DNA of 64,000 nt from Sebastes aleutianus (Eukaryota; Chordata; Actinopteri; Perciformes; Sebastidae), in assembly GCA_916700875.1 (NCBI GenBank), contig CAKAKS010000060.1:8868834-8932833 (forward strand), written 5' to 3'. Below the pieces are notes generated by a model. It had not been told where the DNA came from. It saw nothing but the letters and a program-made list of their open reading frames with translations, and did no database searches. Shown piece after piece: positions 48,121-59,432 of this stretch (its first letter is position 1; each line of letters begins with the position of its first letter). Both the position numbers and the translations under genes were made by a program.

Positions 48121-48880
48121 CCTTTCATCATCGGCTGTGTGACAACCTGTAGGCGCGACCACAGTTTAATTTAATCCCCCCCCACATCTTACATATCCTC
48201 CCCTAATTGAAGCTCCTGCGAGTGGCGGCGGTGGCGGCGGTTTGCTATTTCTGAAGCGGCGCGGGTTGGCTGCCACGGCTCCGCTTCACGCTGAATACAT
48301 CAGCCGCCATTCAAGTCAGAGACTCAGAGGAAAAAGACAGAAAATAGCTCCTCTCATTGTGTCTCCGTCCTCTCAATTCTGTCGCTCTGATCCCGATACG
48401 CTGTGTGTCACACAAACAAATCCCCTGCCCGAACAAATAAATGAATTTAAATTAAAAGACAGCAGAATGGAGTTTGGCGTAAACAAAGCACAATTCCCTT
48501 TCTCTTTTTTAGCCTCGTTTTGCATAACAAGCTGTGACACGCTCCGCATTGAGATTCAAATGAGTAAGTGGCGGCTTAAGATGGACTTAGCTGCACTTCA
48601 CTGGGACGATTTATCCGCTTTCATAGAGGACATGTCATTCTCGCCACTTCCTGTTTGACTGGGACAACGCAGCGTTCTGTGTTCAACACAACAGACTGTC
48701 GAGAGCTTTGTGAAACTTTATTGATCTCTGCCAGGAAATTAGGCCATCGCCACAGCCGAGCAGATTCAGCAGATAAACAGACAAACAGATCAGAGAAGAA
48801 GAGCTCAAACCTCTGCCAACACTCATCAGCTCCCTCAGTATTTAAAAATGGAGGCGCTACAGTTACAGTAGAAAATAAAG
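48121..48880. other. Unique non-coding block, possible conserved element
   Basis: 48130-48660 is free of recognised repeats, includes a GGCGGCGGTGGCGGCGG run, and then has TAATTTAATC, AATGAATTTAAATTAAAAG and CTTTTGCATAAC-like words. The 138-codon frame is unsupported. Confidence 0.35.
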
Positions 48881-48899
48881 GTCTTATTCTCGTCTTTGT

Positions 48900-49805
48900 T
48901 AACCCCTTTTTTAGAGTTGTAGGGGACAGGGGGTGTTCAGGGGTAGATAAATAGTCAACAGTAGATGTCACATAGAAGTGGTGTACATCATCTGAAAGCT
49001 GAGAACCTGAACATTAATTTGTTTTCTAGTCATTAATAAGAAATAAAAATGTATTAATTAATTAATCAATTAAAATAAATAGTGAAAGTGTATAAGGTTT
49101 AGAATTTTATGATAGAAGTATATGATGGTTATCCCCATGCTCTATTATGTCTCTTAAGTTGTTGCGACAATTTTTGGGTTGATACCATTTGTTACACAGA
49201 TTTGGTGCTAAATGTAACAATTTTTTTACTACTGGAGAATTAATAAAAATGATCAATAATCCCTCCAGAATACCACACTAAGACACCAAGACCTTGAGGA
49301 ACACCATAGAAAAAGCCATGCTGTGATTTGGTATCAAAAACCTTTTCAGATTTCTGTAAGAATTGCATTTTTTGGCGATTGGATGGCGAGCACTTCTGAA
49401 TGCTCTAGGTCTCTAGTTTGTGGCTGTTAAGTTTCATGAGGCTGTGATTATCCTAGAGGTCACCACAGGTCATTTTATACAGTAAGGTCAAGTTAAAAAA
49501 ATGAAATGGCTACTATGGGGACTAACAACGTCACACATGAATACAGTTGGGCTCATTGGATCCACAAGAGTCTCAGCTTTACAGTGATACCCAATTTATG
49601 TAATTCAAGACTGTTTATGGACCCCGGTATGCAGAAATATTCAAATACACCATTTTAGAATAGGAGAAAATAACACATTAAACCCGTAGAACCCATTTTC
49701 ATTCACATATCTTGAGGTCAGAGGTCAAGGGACTCCTTTGAAAATGGACATGACAATTTTTCCTCGCCAAAATTTAGCCCAACTTCGGAGCGATCTTTCC
49801 TACTT
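48900..49805. mobile_element. Composite repeat, copy 2 (internally deleted)
   Basis: It has the same order as copy 1 but with two short internal deletions in the left module: one near 49345, and one near 49397 that removes about 70 bp between ACTTCTG and AATGCTCTAG. A third deletion at the module junction near 49680 removes much of the start of the shared GGGCTGTCAA module. The right end is truncated in TTTAGCCCAACTTCGGAGCG. Confidence 0.7.
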
Positions 49806-50399
49806 CAGGCAGAACTGGAGGAGAAATTGTGACAAACATGAAAGTTGCAGAGAAACCGACATAAGACAATGTGACAGCAGTTCAGCAGGGAGCTGGATGT
49901 ATATGAGAGAGATGACAGCAGAAGGATGGAGGAGAGGGAATCTAAAGTCTCTCCTCCAAACATCATCTCTGAGCTCCTGATGGGACTTCCCGCATCACAA
50001 CACTGTTGGACTGGATCTAAATATCTTTTTTTGTGTTGTCCTGTGTGTTGAACATGAACGATGATTGACACGCCCGAGCCGTTGGCAGGCGCCACTTCCC
50101 CCAGTCCCTTTGAACGTATAAGGGCTGACCCTCTTTGGGACTGTGAGAGACAGTCCTGCTGCACATTGAAAAAGTTTTGGGAAGCTGCTGTTTATTCCGC
50201 GCTTTTCCGAGTTAGAGAAGTTATTAACCAGACATTCATTTGCCAAGCAAACCATTTCGTCTTCGTCCCTGAAGCTTTTTCTCTTGTAGAATTGTAGAGA
50301 CACGCAGTTTGAAAAAGGTTAACAAAAAGTTTTCAAGTGTACAACGTATCCTCATACAAGGGGTTTGTACTTTTCTTCTTAAGAAAACTCTTTTTGCTT

Positions 50400-50745
50400 T
50401 GCATTTTCTTACAAATGTCCAGCAACATGTGTCAATTTCCACTTGTTACATGCATACAGTCTTTTCAAAATAAACTTGTCTTCATATGAAACTACTTGGT
50501 TAGGTTTAGGCAACAAAACTGCTTAGTTAGGTTTAGGAAAAGATTGTGGTTTGGGTTAAGGTAAGTATGGAAGTGGCGTAACTTAAGTACGGAAGTTATG
50601 TTGCAAATTACTTCTGGTTTCACACGGGACATAAACGGCGGTTTCCTGGGCAAAAGTCCGGTGTTTTTTGACTCACCCATCCACCCCAACCTCCTCCCTA
50701 CACGGCGTTCGCCGCTCTTTATACTTCCTGGTTCACGATTACATG
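50400..50745 (-). repeat. CCTAAACCTAACCAA-type element, inverted copy
   Basis: On the minus strand it reads GAACCAGGAAGTATAAAGAG, then GGTGGATGGGTGAGTCAAAA, then CCTAAACCTAACCAAG. It is an opposite-orientation relative of the 33.4 and 52.4 kb copies. Confidence 0.65.
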
Positions 50746-50749
50746 GATT

Positions 50750-51915
50750 AGATATTAATTGAGTTTGTGGGATGTTTACAAATTACAGTGCATTACTTTT
50801 TATAGCTACAGTGTATGAAAACAGCCTGAAGTGTGGAGTGGCGTCATTGCTGCCCTTTGTGGCGCACAGGCAAAAATCACCCAGTTACCAAAGTTGTAGT
50901 TCATATATGAGAAAGTAATATTCTTAACTCTACAGTATTTCCTCTGTCAGCTCCTTTAGTTCGCTTTGTTTGTTCAGGTAAGATCGATGACATTATAGTG
51001 CATTTCTTTACTTCACTGTTCACTGACACGCCTCCTTATGATTGAGTTCATAAAGTTCTCTGTAAAATCCAACCTGAGGGCGACACTGAATCGAAGGGAC
51101 GGATTAAAGATCCTTGAACTCCGAGGAAAGATGCCTGAAAACGATAATCTCGCTCCTCTAACGTTAAAACTGTGATGCAGTTCATTGGAGGTGAAAATAT
51201 AATCTAATCAACGACAGGAAGATTACCCCAAAACACAAGGGGTTGTGGGTTAGAAGCAAATGGATGTCATATCTTATGGATGGGAAGCTGAGCAGAACAA
51301 ATGGAGCTCATATTCATGTGTTCCTTCACGCGTTCTTAACCGGTCGAACTAGCTAAACTTTGTGTCAGAATCACCTCAGCAAATAAAAAATACATAACGC
51401 AGAAACCGACAAAAGCAGAAATAAAGACAGAAACTTAACATCATTTTACACTCATTTCTTGTCAGACAGAGATGTGAAAGAACCCAGAAAAATTATGGCA
51501 CGCTTAAGAGCTCAAACACGTCCGGCCTTCTATGGAAATGACTGCTCAGCATTCGGCTTTTCAGCCCTTTCGTCATCTTCCACTCGTCTTCCTCGCTCCG
51601 GGCTGGCTGCAGCCCTCGAGTCGGACATTCCTCTGCAGTTTTGTATGCATGCATGCATGTGTTCACTGAGTCCTGGCTCGCATCAGGGATCAGCTCACCG
51701 TTCAGGCTGCAGGGCACATTTCCTTTAGCTGAGTAGGCCGAGTGGAAGGATACGAGGGACGGCTGAGCTGTAAAGAGGCTGTTGTTCAGGCACCTGGGTG
51801 CTGGACACTGGATGAGTGAAAACCTGCTGCAGAAATTCCCCAAAAATGTACTTTTGATAGTCAGCAATATATAGATGATTTAGCTACCCTAATGCTACAT
51901 GTCCACAGCCTCCGT
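50750..51915. other. Non-coding stretch
   Basis: No coding or repeat signal that I can support. Confidence 0.4.
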
Positions 51916-51919
51916 CCTT

Positions 51920-52365
51920 CCCGCGCTTCCCATTCATTGTCTATGTAAGCAGCCGTGCTATGCATTCTAGTAGCGTGGCGGCGGGATTCGAGAGACGGGG
52001 CGTCACGTTGGCCACTCCTCATTTGCATAAAGTTGAGGTCTAGGCTACTTTATGCAAATCACGGGCGTCTGACATGACTCGCCGCCTCCGGAAACTCCCG
52101 AGAAACTTTTAAACAAACCGTTGTCGATCTAAAATAAAGACAGATTCAGCAACTGCACGGCTTATTTCTCACATAAAATGTTTTTAGAAACATTTCGGTG
52201 AACTATTTTCATAATATAAGAGAAGAAATTTTCCAAACGTGCCGCTATGTTGGTTCTGGTTCGAAAGCTGGGAGCAGCAGCACGAGAGGGACAGCTTTCG
52301 TCCAATCAGGTGCCTTGTGTTAAGTGGCAACCCATCAAGTGTCCAGTAGCTTGGAAGCCAGTCGC
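51920..52365 (+). repeat. Same repeat, copy 2
   Basis: This copy extends further left (GCAGCCGTGCTATGCATTCT) than the 9.8-kb copy. It runs directly into a CCTAAACCTAACCAA-type element at about 52366. Confidence 0.6.
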
Positions 52366-52862
52366 ACAGCAGTTCGTGAAATAGTCCAAAAATTGAATGT
52401 ATTGATTTGTGTATATAGACATGAATTTCACATTTTTTTCGTGATGGTCAACACAAAATCAATTTGTATGTAATTTACGTAATTGTGAACCAGGAAGTAT
52501 AGAGAGTGGCGAACGACACGCAGGAAGGAGGTTGAGGTAGATGGTGGGTCAAAAAACACAGGACTTTCACCAGGAGACCGGTGTTTGTGTCCCGTGTGAA
52601 ACCGCAAGTCAAAGTCGATTTATTTGTCATGTTACAGCACTTCCGGTGTTATGTTAACCCAAACCGCGATCATTTCCTAAAGTATTTTTTGTCATTTTTT
52701 GTAACTTCCGTACTTAAGTAACGCCACTTCTGCAATTATTTTAATCCAATTGGTTTTGTTGCCTAAGCCTAACCAAGTCGATCTTTTTCTAAACCTAACT
52801 AAGGACAACCTGCTGGACATTCTTCTGAAAACGCGCAAAAAATATGTTGAAAGTCGTGCTGA
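52366..52862 (+). repeat. CCTAAACCTAACCAA-type element, uninterrupted copy
   Basis: It runs from CAGTCGCACAGCAGTTCGTG to GAAAGTCGTGCTGAGCGTC. It provides the empty-site comparison for the LINE tail at 33.6 kb. Confidence 0.65.
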
Positions 52863-52864
52863 GC

Positions 52865-53585
52865 GTCACAAATTAATGTGAAATAATTTGTGTCTATGTA
52901 CCTGAATCAAATAGATAAAATTTTGTGGCCAGTTCACGGATTGCTGTGAGACTGTGTTGTATATTCAGGTCCAGTATTTTGTCTCTTTGGTAGGAGGACT
53001 GTGGGTAGAACCAACAACAACAGTAACTCTGGTAACAGCCTTCATTAACCAGAGGCGGTGCAGCTCTACTTAGACTACATACTATATCTTAACATTAATT
53101 AAATGTCATTATTCTGGTGTCAGTGACCTTTCATCAGCCTGGAGGACCCAGGGAGACATTTCTTTTCCCATCCTTCCTCCTCCCTCCTGGTTGAGGATGA
53201 GTTTTTACAGTTTTTGCCCCGGCTGACACATGTGCTGACCGCCGGCGCTGCATCTGAACGTGTTGATGTTTATCATGATAATGGGACAGATTTCATTTCA
53301 CTTTCATACGCGGCCCACAGCCCAGCATATGTAAAACAACAGACAGAAATAGACGTGATTATTCTGGAATTATGAGCGGACTGAAGACTGAAGAGCAGCG
53401 ATGCAGAAGAAGACGGACAGAGGAGCACTGAGCTGGAAGACTCCTCTTCTCCTTCATCACCTTCTTAACTTTATTCCTTCCCTCCACCTCATTTGTCTTA
53501 CTCTCACTTTATATTTTATCCTCCTCTTCCTCCATCCTCTCTCCCTCTTTCAACTCCTCTCTTTCTCCTCCTCCCTTTGTGTTTT
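52865..53585. other. Non-coding stretch ending in a pyrimidine-rich patch
   Basis: 53440-53585 is CT-rich; otherwise unremarkable. Confidence 0.4.
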
Positions 53586-54600
53586 TAACCCTCTGAGTCC
53601 CACAATACTGTAGACCCGTATTAGTCTTTTTTTAGGGGTGTACAGGGGGTCTTTAGGGGGAGATAGCAGGTCAGCAGTAGATGTCACATAGAAGTGATAT
53701 ACATCATCTGAAAGCTGGGAATCTGAAGATTAATTTGAGATGCATCTCATTATGATAGAAGTATAAGATTTTCATTCCCATGCTCTATTACTGTATGTCT
53801 CATAAGTTGTTGCCGCAATTTTGGGGTTGATACCATTTGTTACACAGTTTTGGTGCTACATTAAACCATTTTTTTTACCACTGGAGAATTAATAAAAATG
53901 ATCAATAATCCCTCAAAAATACCACATTAAGACACCAAGACCTTGAGGAAAACCATAGAAAAAGCCATACTGTGATTTGGGATTAAAAACTTTTGACATT
54001 TGGAGATTTCTGCAAGAATTGTATTTTTTGGCAATTGGATGGCGAGCACTTCTGTTGTGTAAACTGCTCAGAAACCCCCTTATTGTCAATCTAGGTAGGA
54101 AAGCCATCCATCCTCTGAATGCTCTAGGTCTCTAGTTTGTGGCTGTAAAGTTTTATGAGGCTGTGATTATCCTAGAGGTCCTCACAGGTCAATTTATACA
54201 GTGAGGTCAAGTTTAAAAAAATGGTCTCACTACAAGGAAATTAAATATGCAGAAATATTCAAATACACTATTTTAGAATAGGTGAAAATAATACATTTAT
54301 ACTACATTCAAAAAACTGCATGTGATTATCATAAAGCGGGCATGTCTGTAAAGGGGAGACTCGTGGGTACCCATAGAACCCATTTTCATTCACACATCTT
54401 GAGGTCAGAGGTCAAGGGACCCCTTTGAAAATGGCCATGACAGTTTTTCCTCGCTAAAATTTAGCGTAACTTTGGAGCGTTATTTAACCTCCTTCCTGAC
54501 AAGCTAGTATTACATGGTTGGTACCAATGGATTCATTCGGTTTCATAGTTTCATATGATACCAGTATCTTCATTCTAGCTCTAAAACTGAACCTCCCCTT
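53586..54600. mobile_element. Composite repeat, copy 3
   Basis: It begins AACCCTCTGAGTCCC and is collinear with copy 1, including the uninterrupted join to the shared module at about 54310. It continues to CATATGATACCAGTATCTTC and the degenerate TTTAAAACTGAG end. It sits between two pyrimidine-rich patches. Confidence 0.7.
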
Positions 54601-54919
54601 CCTCCTCTCATTCCCTCTCCTGCTCTCAGTTTGTTGACAGACCTTCAGAGACGATATAAAAAGACAGATGAAGACGCTGTCGTGTTTTCACCTCCTCCTC
54701 CTCGGTCTCCTCCTCATCCCTCTCTCTTCTTCCTTTGTCTCTGTGAAGTGAAGTTTTCTCTCTTGTTCGGGCTGTTGTCTCTCTTCGCCGCGGTGAAACA
54801 AAACAGGAGCCAAAACAACAGCGAACGCCGAAGCACCTTCAAACCGAACAAATCCCTCCTCAGAACCAGACAACATGAAGAGAGACGTAAAGGAAGAAGA
54901 CTCGCAGATGCAGACAAAC

Positions 54920-54983
<64 letters not shown>

Positions 54984-55320
54984 TTTTGACTGGGCGAACG
55001 GGAGTTCCTGCTGTGCGGATGTTGCCGTGTGATCTTCTGAAAGTTTTGTTGTTTTATTTTGGAGGAGCCGCTTGCCTTCCTCTCTTCCTCGCTGTCACTC
55101 CTTCACTCCCGTCATCTCGTCGAGCGGCGGCGCTGCGGAGATGAAAGATGTGAAAACACGACAGATGTTTTACAGAAATGTCACCTCGTCCCCTTCGGCT
55201 GAGAGCGGCTCGGCTTTCATGCCACAGTCTGAACAAGTGGAGCTAGCTTAGCTAACAAGCTGCGTTACTACAAAGCCAAGGCAGACAACAATAGCAGCCG
55301 GTCACAGCGCAAGCTAACGA
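54600..55320 (+). promoter_or_regulatory. Candidate promoter or 5' exon region
   Basis: A TATAAAA string lies at about 54654. About 8 bp downstream an ATG at 54668 opens a short frame with a signal-peptide-like leucine run (MKTLSCFHLLLLGLLL) that stops after 27 codons. A second ATG at 55019 opens a 41-codon frame with a hydrophobic N-terminus. The segment is richer in CpG than its surroundings and contains a 60-bp TG microsatellite. Neither frame offers a clear phase-1 donor to reach cadherin exon A at 57105, and the TATA-ATG spacing is too short for a normal start. It is the best local promoter candidate, not a demonstrated one. Confidence 0.25.
54922..54981 (+). repeat. TG microsatellite in the candidate promoter region
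   Basis: Thirty TG units, about 2.1 kb upstream of cadherin exon A. Confidence 0.95.
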
Positions 55321-55671
55321 AATGAAGCTGCAACTAAAATACACAAAACAACAGCTGCTTCCAGACTTTATACAGCAGGAAATAAACACCTGGATGCACA
55401 CAATATTGGCTCAAAATGATAATTTGAAAGCTGATGTTACTGCTAACGTATCCTTAATAATGGTACATCCTCAAGTACTAGCGTTACGTTAGCAGCAGTA
55501 ACTGGATCTACTGGTTGGTGGATAGATTCTGAGTTTGGTTCACTGCCTGCAGCTCTTCTAAGAACCACAGCAGACGTTGTTCAACAAGTGTTTCTATCGT
55601 TGGTTTGTTTCCAACTTTATTGTTGGTTTCACTTCGGTATAAAGTTGGTGTTTGTCTGTTCTTTGGTAGTT

Positions 55672-55870
55672 TTAAGGGTCCTTTCACACCTACCTTGTTT
55701 GGTACAGACTTTCAGACTTTTCACTTTGATCCGAAACAAAATTACAGATGTGAAACCTCCTCGGGTCACGGTCCACACCAAACAGCCGAACCTCAGTCCA
55801 ACGAAAGAGGTGGTCTCAGTGCGGATCAAACTGAATCATGGTTCTGTTCATTTTCGGGTGAATTGAGAGG
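55672..55870. repeat. Possible MITE end with TTTCACACCTACC
   Basis: AAGGGTCCTTTCACACCTACC looks like one terminus and GTCCACACCAAACAGCCGAACC lies inside. Frames through it match no known protein. Confidence 0.35.
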
Positions 55871-55933
55871 GAGATAGGACTTTCAGACCAATTACATTTA
55901 ACTGACATTTGATCCGACGATTTTATAAAGAGA

Positions 55934-56020
55934 CATAGGTGACAACGACAGGACGCAAGTGATGACGACAGGACGTAGGCAATGATGACAGGACGTAGGT
56001 GATGACGACAGGACCCAGGT
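55934..56020 (+). repeat. 20-bp minisatellite (GTGATGACGACAGGACG)
   Basis: About four imperfect copies of a 20-bp unit ending GACAGGAC, for example AAGTGATGACGACAGGACGT, upstream of the cadherin exons. Confidence 0.75.
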
Positions 56021-57104
56021 GAAGCCGTGCCCCAATTAGACGCCAAGTTCCTTTTACTCGCCAGGTGTGGTTACACATTTTGACAAATAAACACAAGTCT
56101 CAGTTAGACACCAGTGAATCGGTTAGATTCTCCACAATTCAATCGTCCAGTTCATTTTACGGAAACCATGAGCACCAAAGTATAATTCATTCAGATTTAC
56201 CGACATGGTAAACAAGAGAGACGAAAAAAATAAGTAGTCATATGTTTGTTTTCGTTACCTTGCTGGTAACAAGATAAAAGCGTCCCCACCTTTCTCTGTT
56301 TAGTTTTCACCCCTTTTCCATTTCGGTACACCGTATAGGCTCGTCGCTGACGAGACGGTGGGTTTTAAGAGGGTTCAGAGAGGTGTTGTGTCGGATCAAA
56401 TTAATTATTCGTAATTGATGTGTTATTCCATAGCCTAATTTTTATACCAGTAATATTCATACAGGTTTAAATAAGCAATTTGATAGTGTTTCCCATCTTT
56501 ACTGAGCAAGACTTTTGTGTGAAAGGAATTAAAGGTCAGTTGCACATCAACGCCGGCTGAGTTCAGTGTTTGAAGCAAATAAAAGCTATTAAATTCAGTT
56601 TTACGGTATAGAACTATTAGTAGAGTTCATTAGTGTGCTCGCTTCGTTGCAATATGAAACCAAAACTAACTGGATCAAATATATATAATATAACAAAAAC
56701 AAAGAACTTTGTTTCAACCTTTTAGGTGTTAAAAGGCTCTAAGTTCTCAGACTGGTCACATAATTGATATAAAGTGGATGTTTCAGTCTGTGTATGTAAG
56801 CAGGAGCTGTACTGTTTCTGGAGAAAACACATTTTTGTTGCAACAGATTAAAGACTTTCATTTAAAACTAATGAATAAAATTCATCACTGTGAAAAACAA
56901 TCAGCACCAGCAGACTTCCTGTTTTCCTTCTCTTATTTACTGGCTCTAATAAGCTCTTTGTTGTGGGTCACTGAACTTCCTCCCAGCTATTTAACTGTAA
57001 TGTTTGATTTTGTTCTTTTAGGTTAAAGTAAAACTCTTACCATGCTTATGTAATAAAGACACTACTGGCATATTTTACATCTTTCTCTCGTCTCCATCCT
57101 CCAG
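56020..57104 (+). other. Sequence upstream of cadherin exon A
   Basis: AT-rich unique DNA ending in the polypyrimidine acceptor TTTCTCTCGTCTCCATCCTC CAG. No signal-peptide exon with a phase-1 donor was found here. Confidence 0.5.
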
Positions 57105-57293
57105 GTGATGACTGGTACCTGTGCAGGTTGACTCTGAGCATGCCCAGCCAGGCCAACCTGCAGTGGCTCATGTTTCCCTCGCCGTACCTGGGTGCTGTTG
57201 GTCCTGACGCCACGCCCGGCTCTGTCGTGTACCGACTGTCGGCACGGCAACGAGACGGGATGCTGGGACAACCCCAGTTCCTCCTACTGGATG
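57105..57293 (+). CDS. Cadherin-like gene, internal exon A (EC repeat, first half)
   Basis: The exon is 189 bp with a polypyrimidine/CCAG acceptor ending at 57104 and a G|GTGAGT donor at 57294; it is phase 1 on both sides. The one open frame begins with codon GAT at 57107 and reads from DDWYLCRL to QFLLLDG. It contains PGSVVYRLSA, like the first beta strands of a cadherin extracellular repeat. Cadherins are membrane adhesion proteins whose tandem EC repeats bind partners outside the cell, so this part would be extracellular. There is no ATG-initiated signal peptide, so at least one upstream coding exon ending in phase 1 is needed. The exon is GC-richer than its flanks. The neural-cadherin-like (type III) group is the best guess; Fat or Dachsous relatives are alternatives. 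Confidence 0.82.
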
Positions 57294-57394
57294 GTGAGTA
57301 GACTATTTTATCTTTTATTTTCTACATTTCTTTTATTATAAAAGTGTTACCAAAATGTGTTTTCGGACCCACAGTCCCCTTCTGATATGTGCCG

Positions 57395-57587
57395 TATATG
57401 TATAAATGTGTTACCTACCACAACCAAACCTCCTTGTTATACCAGTCATATTTCCTAAAACCTGTTTGTTCCGTGCTCTTATCTGCTGCCTGGATCTGTA
57501 ATTAGGTCCACTGCTGCTCCGCCAGGCACTGTGTGACAAACCTGTTTTGTTCAAAGGAGCGATTTATAAATAAAATTTGACTTGTTG
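57395..57587 (+). mobile_element. Possible LINE 3' tail in a cadherin intron
   Basis: TGTGTGACAAACCTGTTTTG, then GAGCGATTTATAAATAAAAT, then TTGACTTGTTG resembles 48060-48115 and LINE 3' ends in general. Confidence 0.4.
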
Positions 57588-58149
57588 AATTTCAATTACC
57601 GTCAAGTGGGAGAGGGAGAGAAAAACGCACATAAACGGCATGGAGCTGCGCTGTTAATCGCTCCCTGGGGCAAAGAAAGCTCCCAGATTCGGGAATAATA
57701 GGAAAGTCTCTGGAGAGGCAGCGAGTGGGAGGGTGGGCGGATGGGCGCCGGTGGCTGTGGATTCTTTATTTTTTATATTATTCTAGAGGAGAGATATTTT
57801 GAGAGCTAATTTCCAATGCTTTCATATTAAGAGCTTCTGACTTCCCTTTGGCGTAATGTGACTACATGTGTACCAACGAATAATCCAATAATTTACATTA
57901 AAATGGTTTTTAATATCATGCCAATATGGAAATATATTCAGGCAGTGTGTGTGAAGCCAATTAGTAGCATTAATGTGATTTTACTCACTTTGAGGATCTT
58001 AAATTTGCTGCGGAGGGAAAGTGCTTCTTTTAAAAAGTTGTTGTGCAACAAAAATTATTTCAAAATAGTTACATTTCTATACTGTTCTTTATTATAGCCT
58101 TCTAATTTACACTAAAGGAATAAATTTGGAATGCAGATTAATGAATAAT

Positions 58150-58395
58150 GTGTTGCGTGTTCCGCGATAACGCAAATTTGTTATAACGCCACTAATTTCT
58201 TTAATGTATTATCTCAACTTGTGATTTTTAGGTTGTAGCGGGCTCAGTTTTAAAGCTAGAATGAAGATACTGTATCATATGAAACTAGAAAACCTCAGGA
58301 ATACATTGGTACCAACCATGTTATACTAACCTGTTGCGAAAGAGCTCTAAAGTTACACTAAACTTTAGCGAGGAAAACTTTAAAAGTTAGCTTGA
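58150..58395 (+). mobile_element. GGGCTGTCAA-family fragment inside a cadherin intron
   Basis: It carries the 5' half of the family (CGCGATAACGCAAATTTG to TTTAGCGAGGAAAAC) in the coding orientation of the cadherin gene. Confidence 0.65.
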
Positions 58396-58826
58396 CAACT
58401 GAATGGAAACATGACTAATGTCCTTGTTTGAGTCCAGCTTGGGACTTTGGTTGCATGTTATTAGTTGAATGTCTTTTCTCTCATGTGCTGTGAACTCTCT
58501 AAAAAATGCATAAAATACCTCCCCAAATACTTCACATTACTAATACATTATCTGAAACAAACGGGAAGTCTTGGAGTGAGACTCAGATGAACTCGTGTCA
58601 GAAAAATCTCTCCACAAATAGACGGAGCAGGAGGAGATGATTGACAGGTTGGATGCAGCTGCTGCTGGTTTAAAACCCCTCTGGTCAACAGCTGCTCTTC
58701 CTTTATTCCTCTTCTCCATCCTTCTCTCATCCATCCATCCTTCCTTCCCTTACTCCTTCTTACTTCCTAAAAAACAAACCCACACTGAGCTCTGAGTCTT
58801 CAGAGAGTCAACCAGTTCACTCACAC

Positions 58827-58882
58827 TATCTATCTATCGATCTATCTATCTATCTATCTGTCCATCATCCGTCCGTCCATCA

Positions 58883-58921
<39 letters not shown>

Positions 58922-59130
58922 GTTCTATCTATTTAACGTCTATCTATCTATCTATCTATCTTTCTATCTATCTAGCTATTGTTCTATCTATCTAGTAAGC
59001 TATCTATCTATCTATCTATCTATCATTATATCTATCTATCTATCTATCTATCTAGCTATCATTCTATCTATCTATCTATCTATATTTATATCTGTCTATC
59101 TATGGGCTATTTGGCTATCTATCTAGTTGC
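58827..59130 (+). repeat. TCTA microsatellite, imperfect, 300 bp
   Basis: ATCT/TCTA tetramers with scattered substitutions in the intron between cadherin exons A and B, ending about 300 bp before the acceptor. Confidence 0.95.
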
Positions 59131-59432
59131 CAAAACACGTGCATTTTGCATGAATGAATGAGAAATTCAAATCAGTTGTGAACAACAAACTAGTTGTTCA
59201 GAGATTTTAACTTGTTGTTTTGAAAAAATAATTGATCCAAAGCGAATTGAAAGTTTTATCGAGGGTTTCAGGGGCTATGACTTCATCTCTGTGTATCATT
59301 GTTGTGAGATAGAAGTGAGCAGATTATACTGAGGTGTAACAGTGATGCTGATATTTGAAATCAAACATACGTGACATCAGCACTCTACTTTTTTAAACGT
59401 CACATGTCTCATCTGACTCTCCGTCCGTCCAG

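Larger units (their letters stand above)
57294..59432 (+). other. Intron between cadherin exons A and B
   Basis: This 2.1-kb phase-1 intron has GT and AG ends. It holds a LINE-like 3' tail (57395-57585), a unique GC-richer block (57590-57780), a GGGCTGTCAA-family fragment (58150-58395) and a long TCTA microsatellite (58827-59130). No further exon is visible. Confidence 0.8.

Noticed and set aside
48242..48658. 138-codon frame in unique DNA
   Set aside because: No domain, no convincing splice sites and no conservation evidence available. It is better treated as possible non-coding regulatory DNA.
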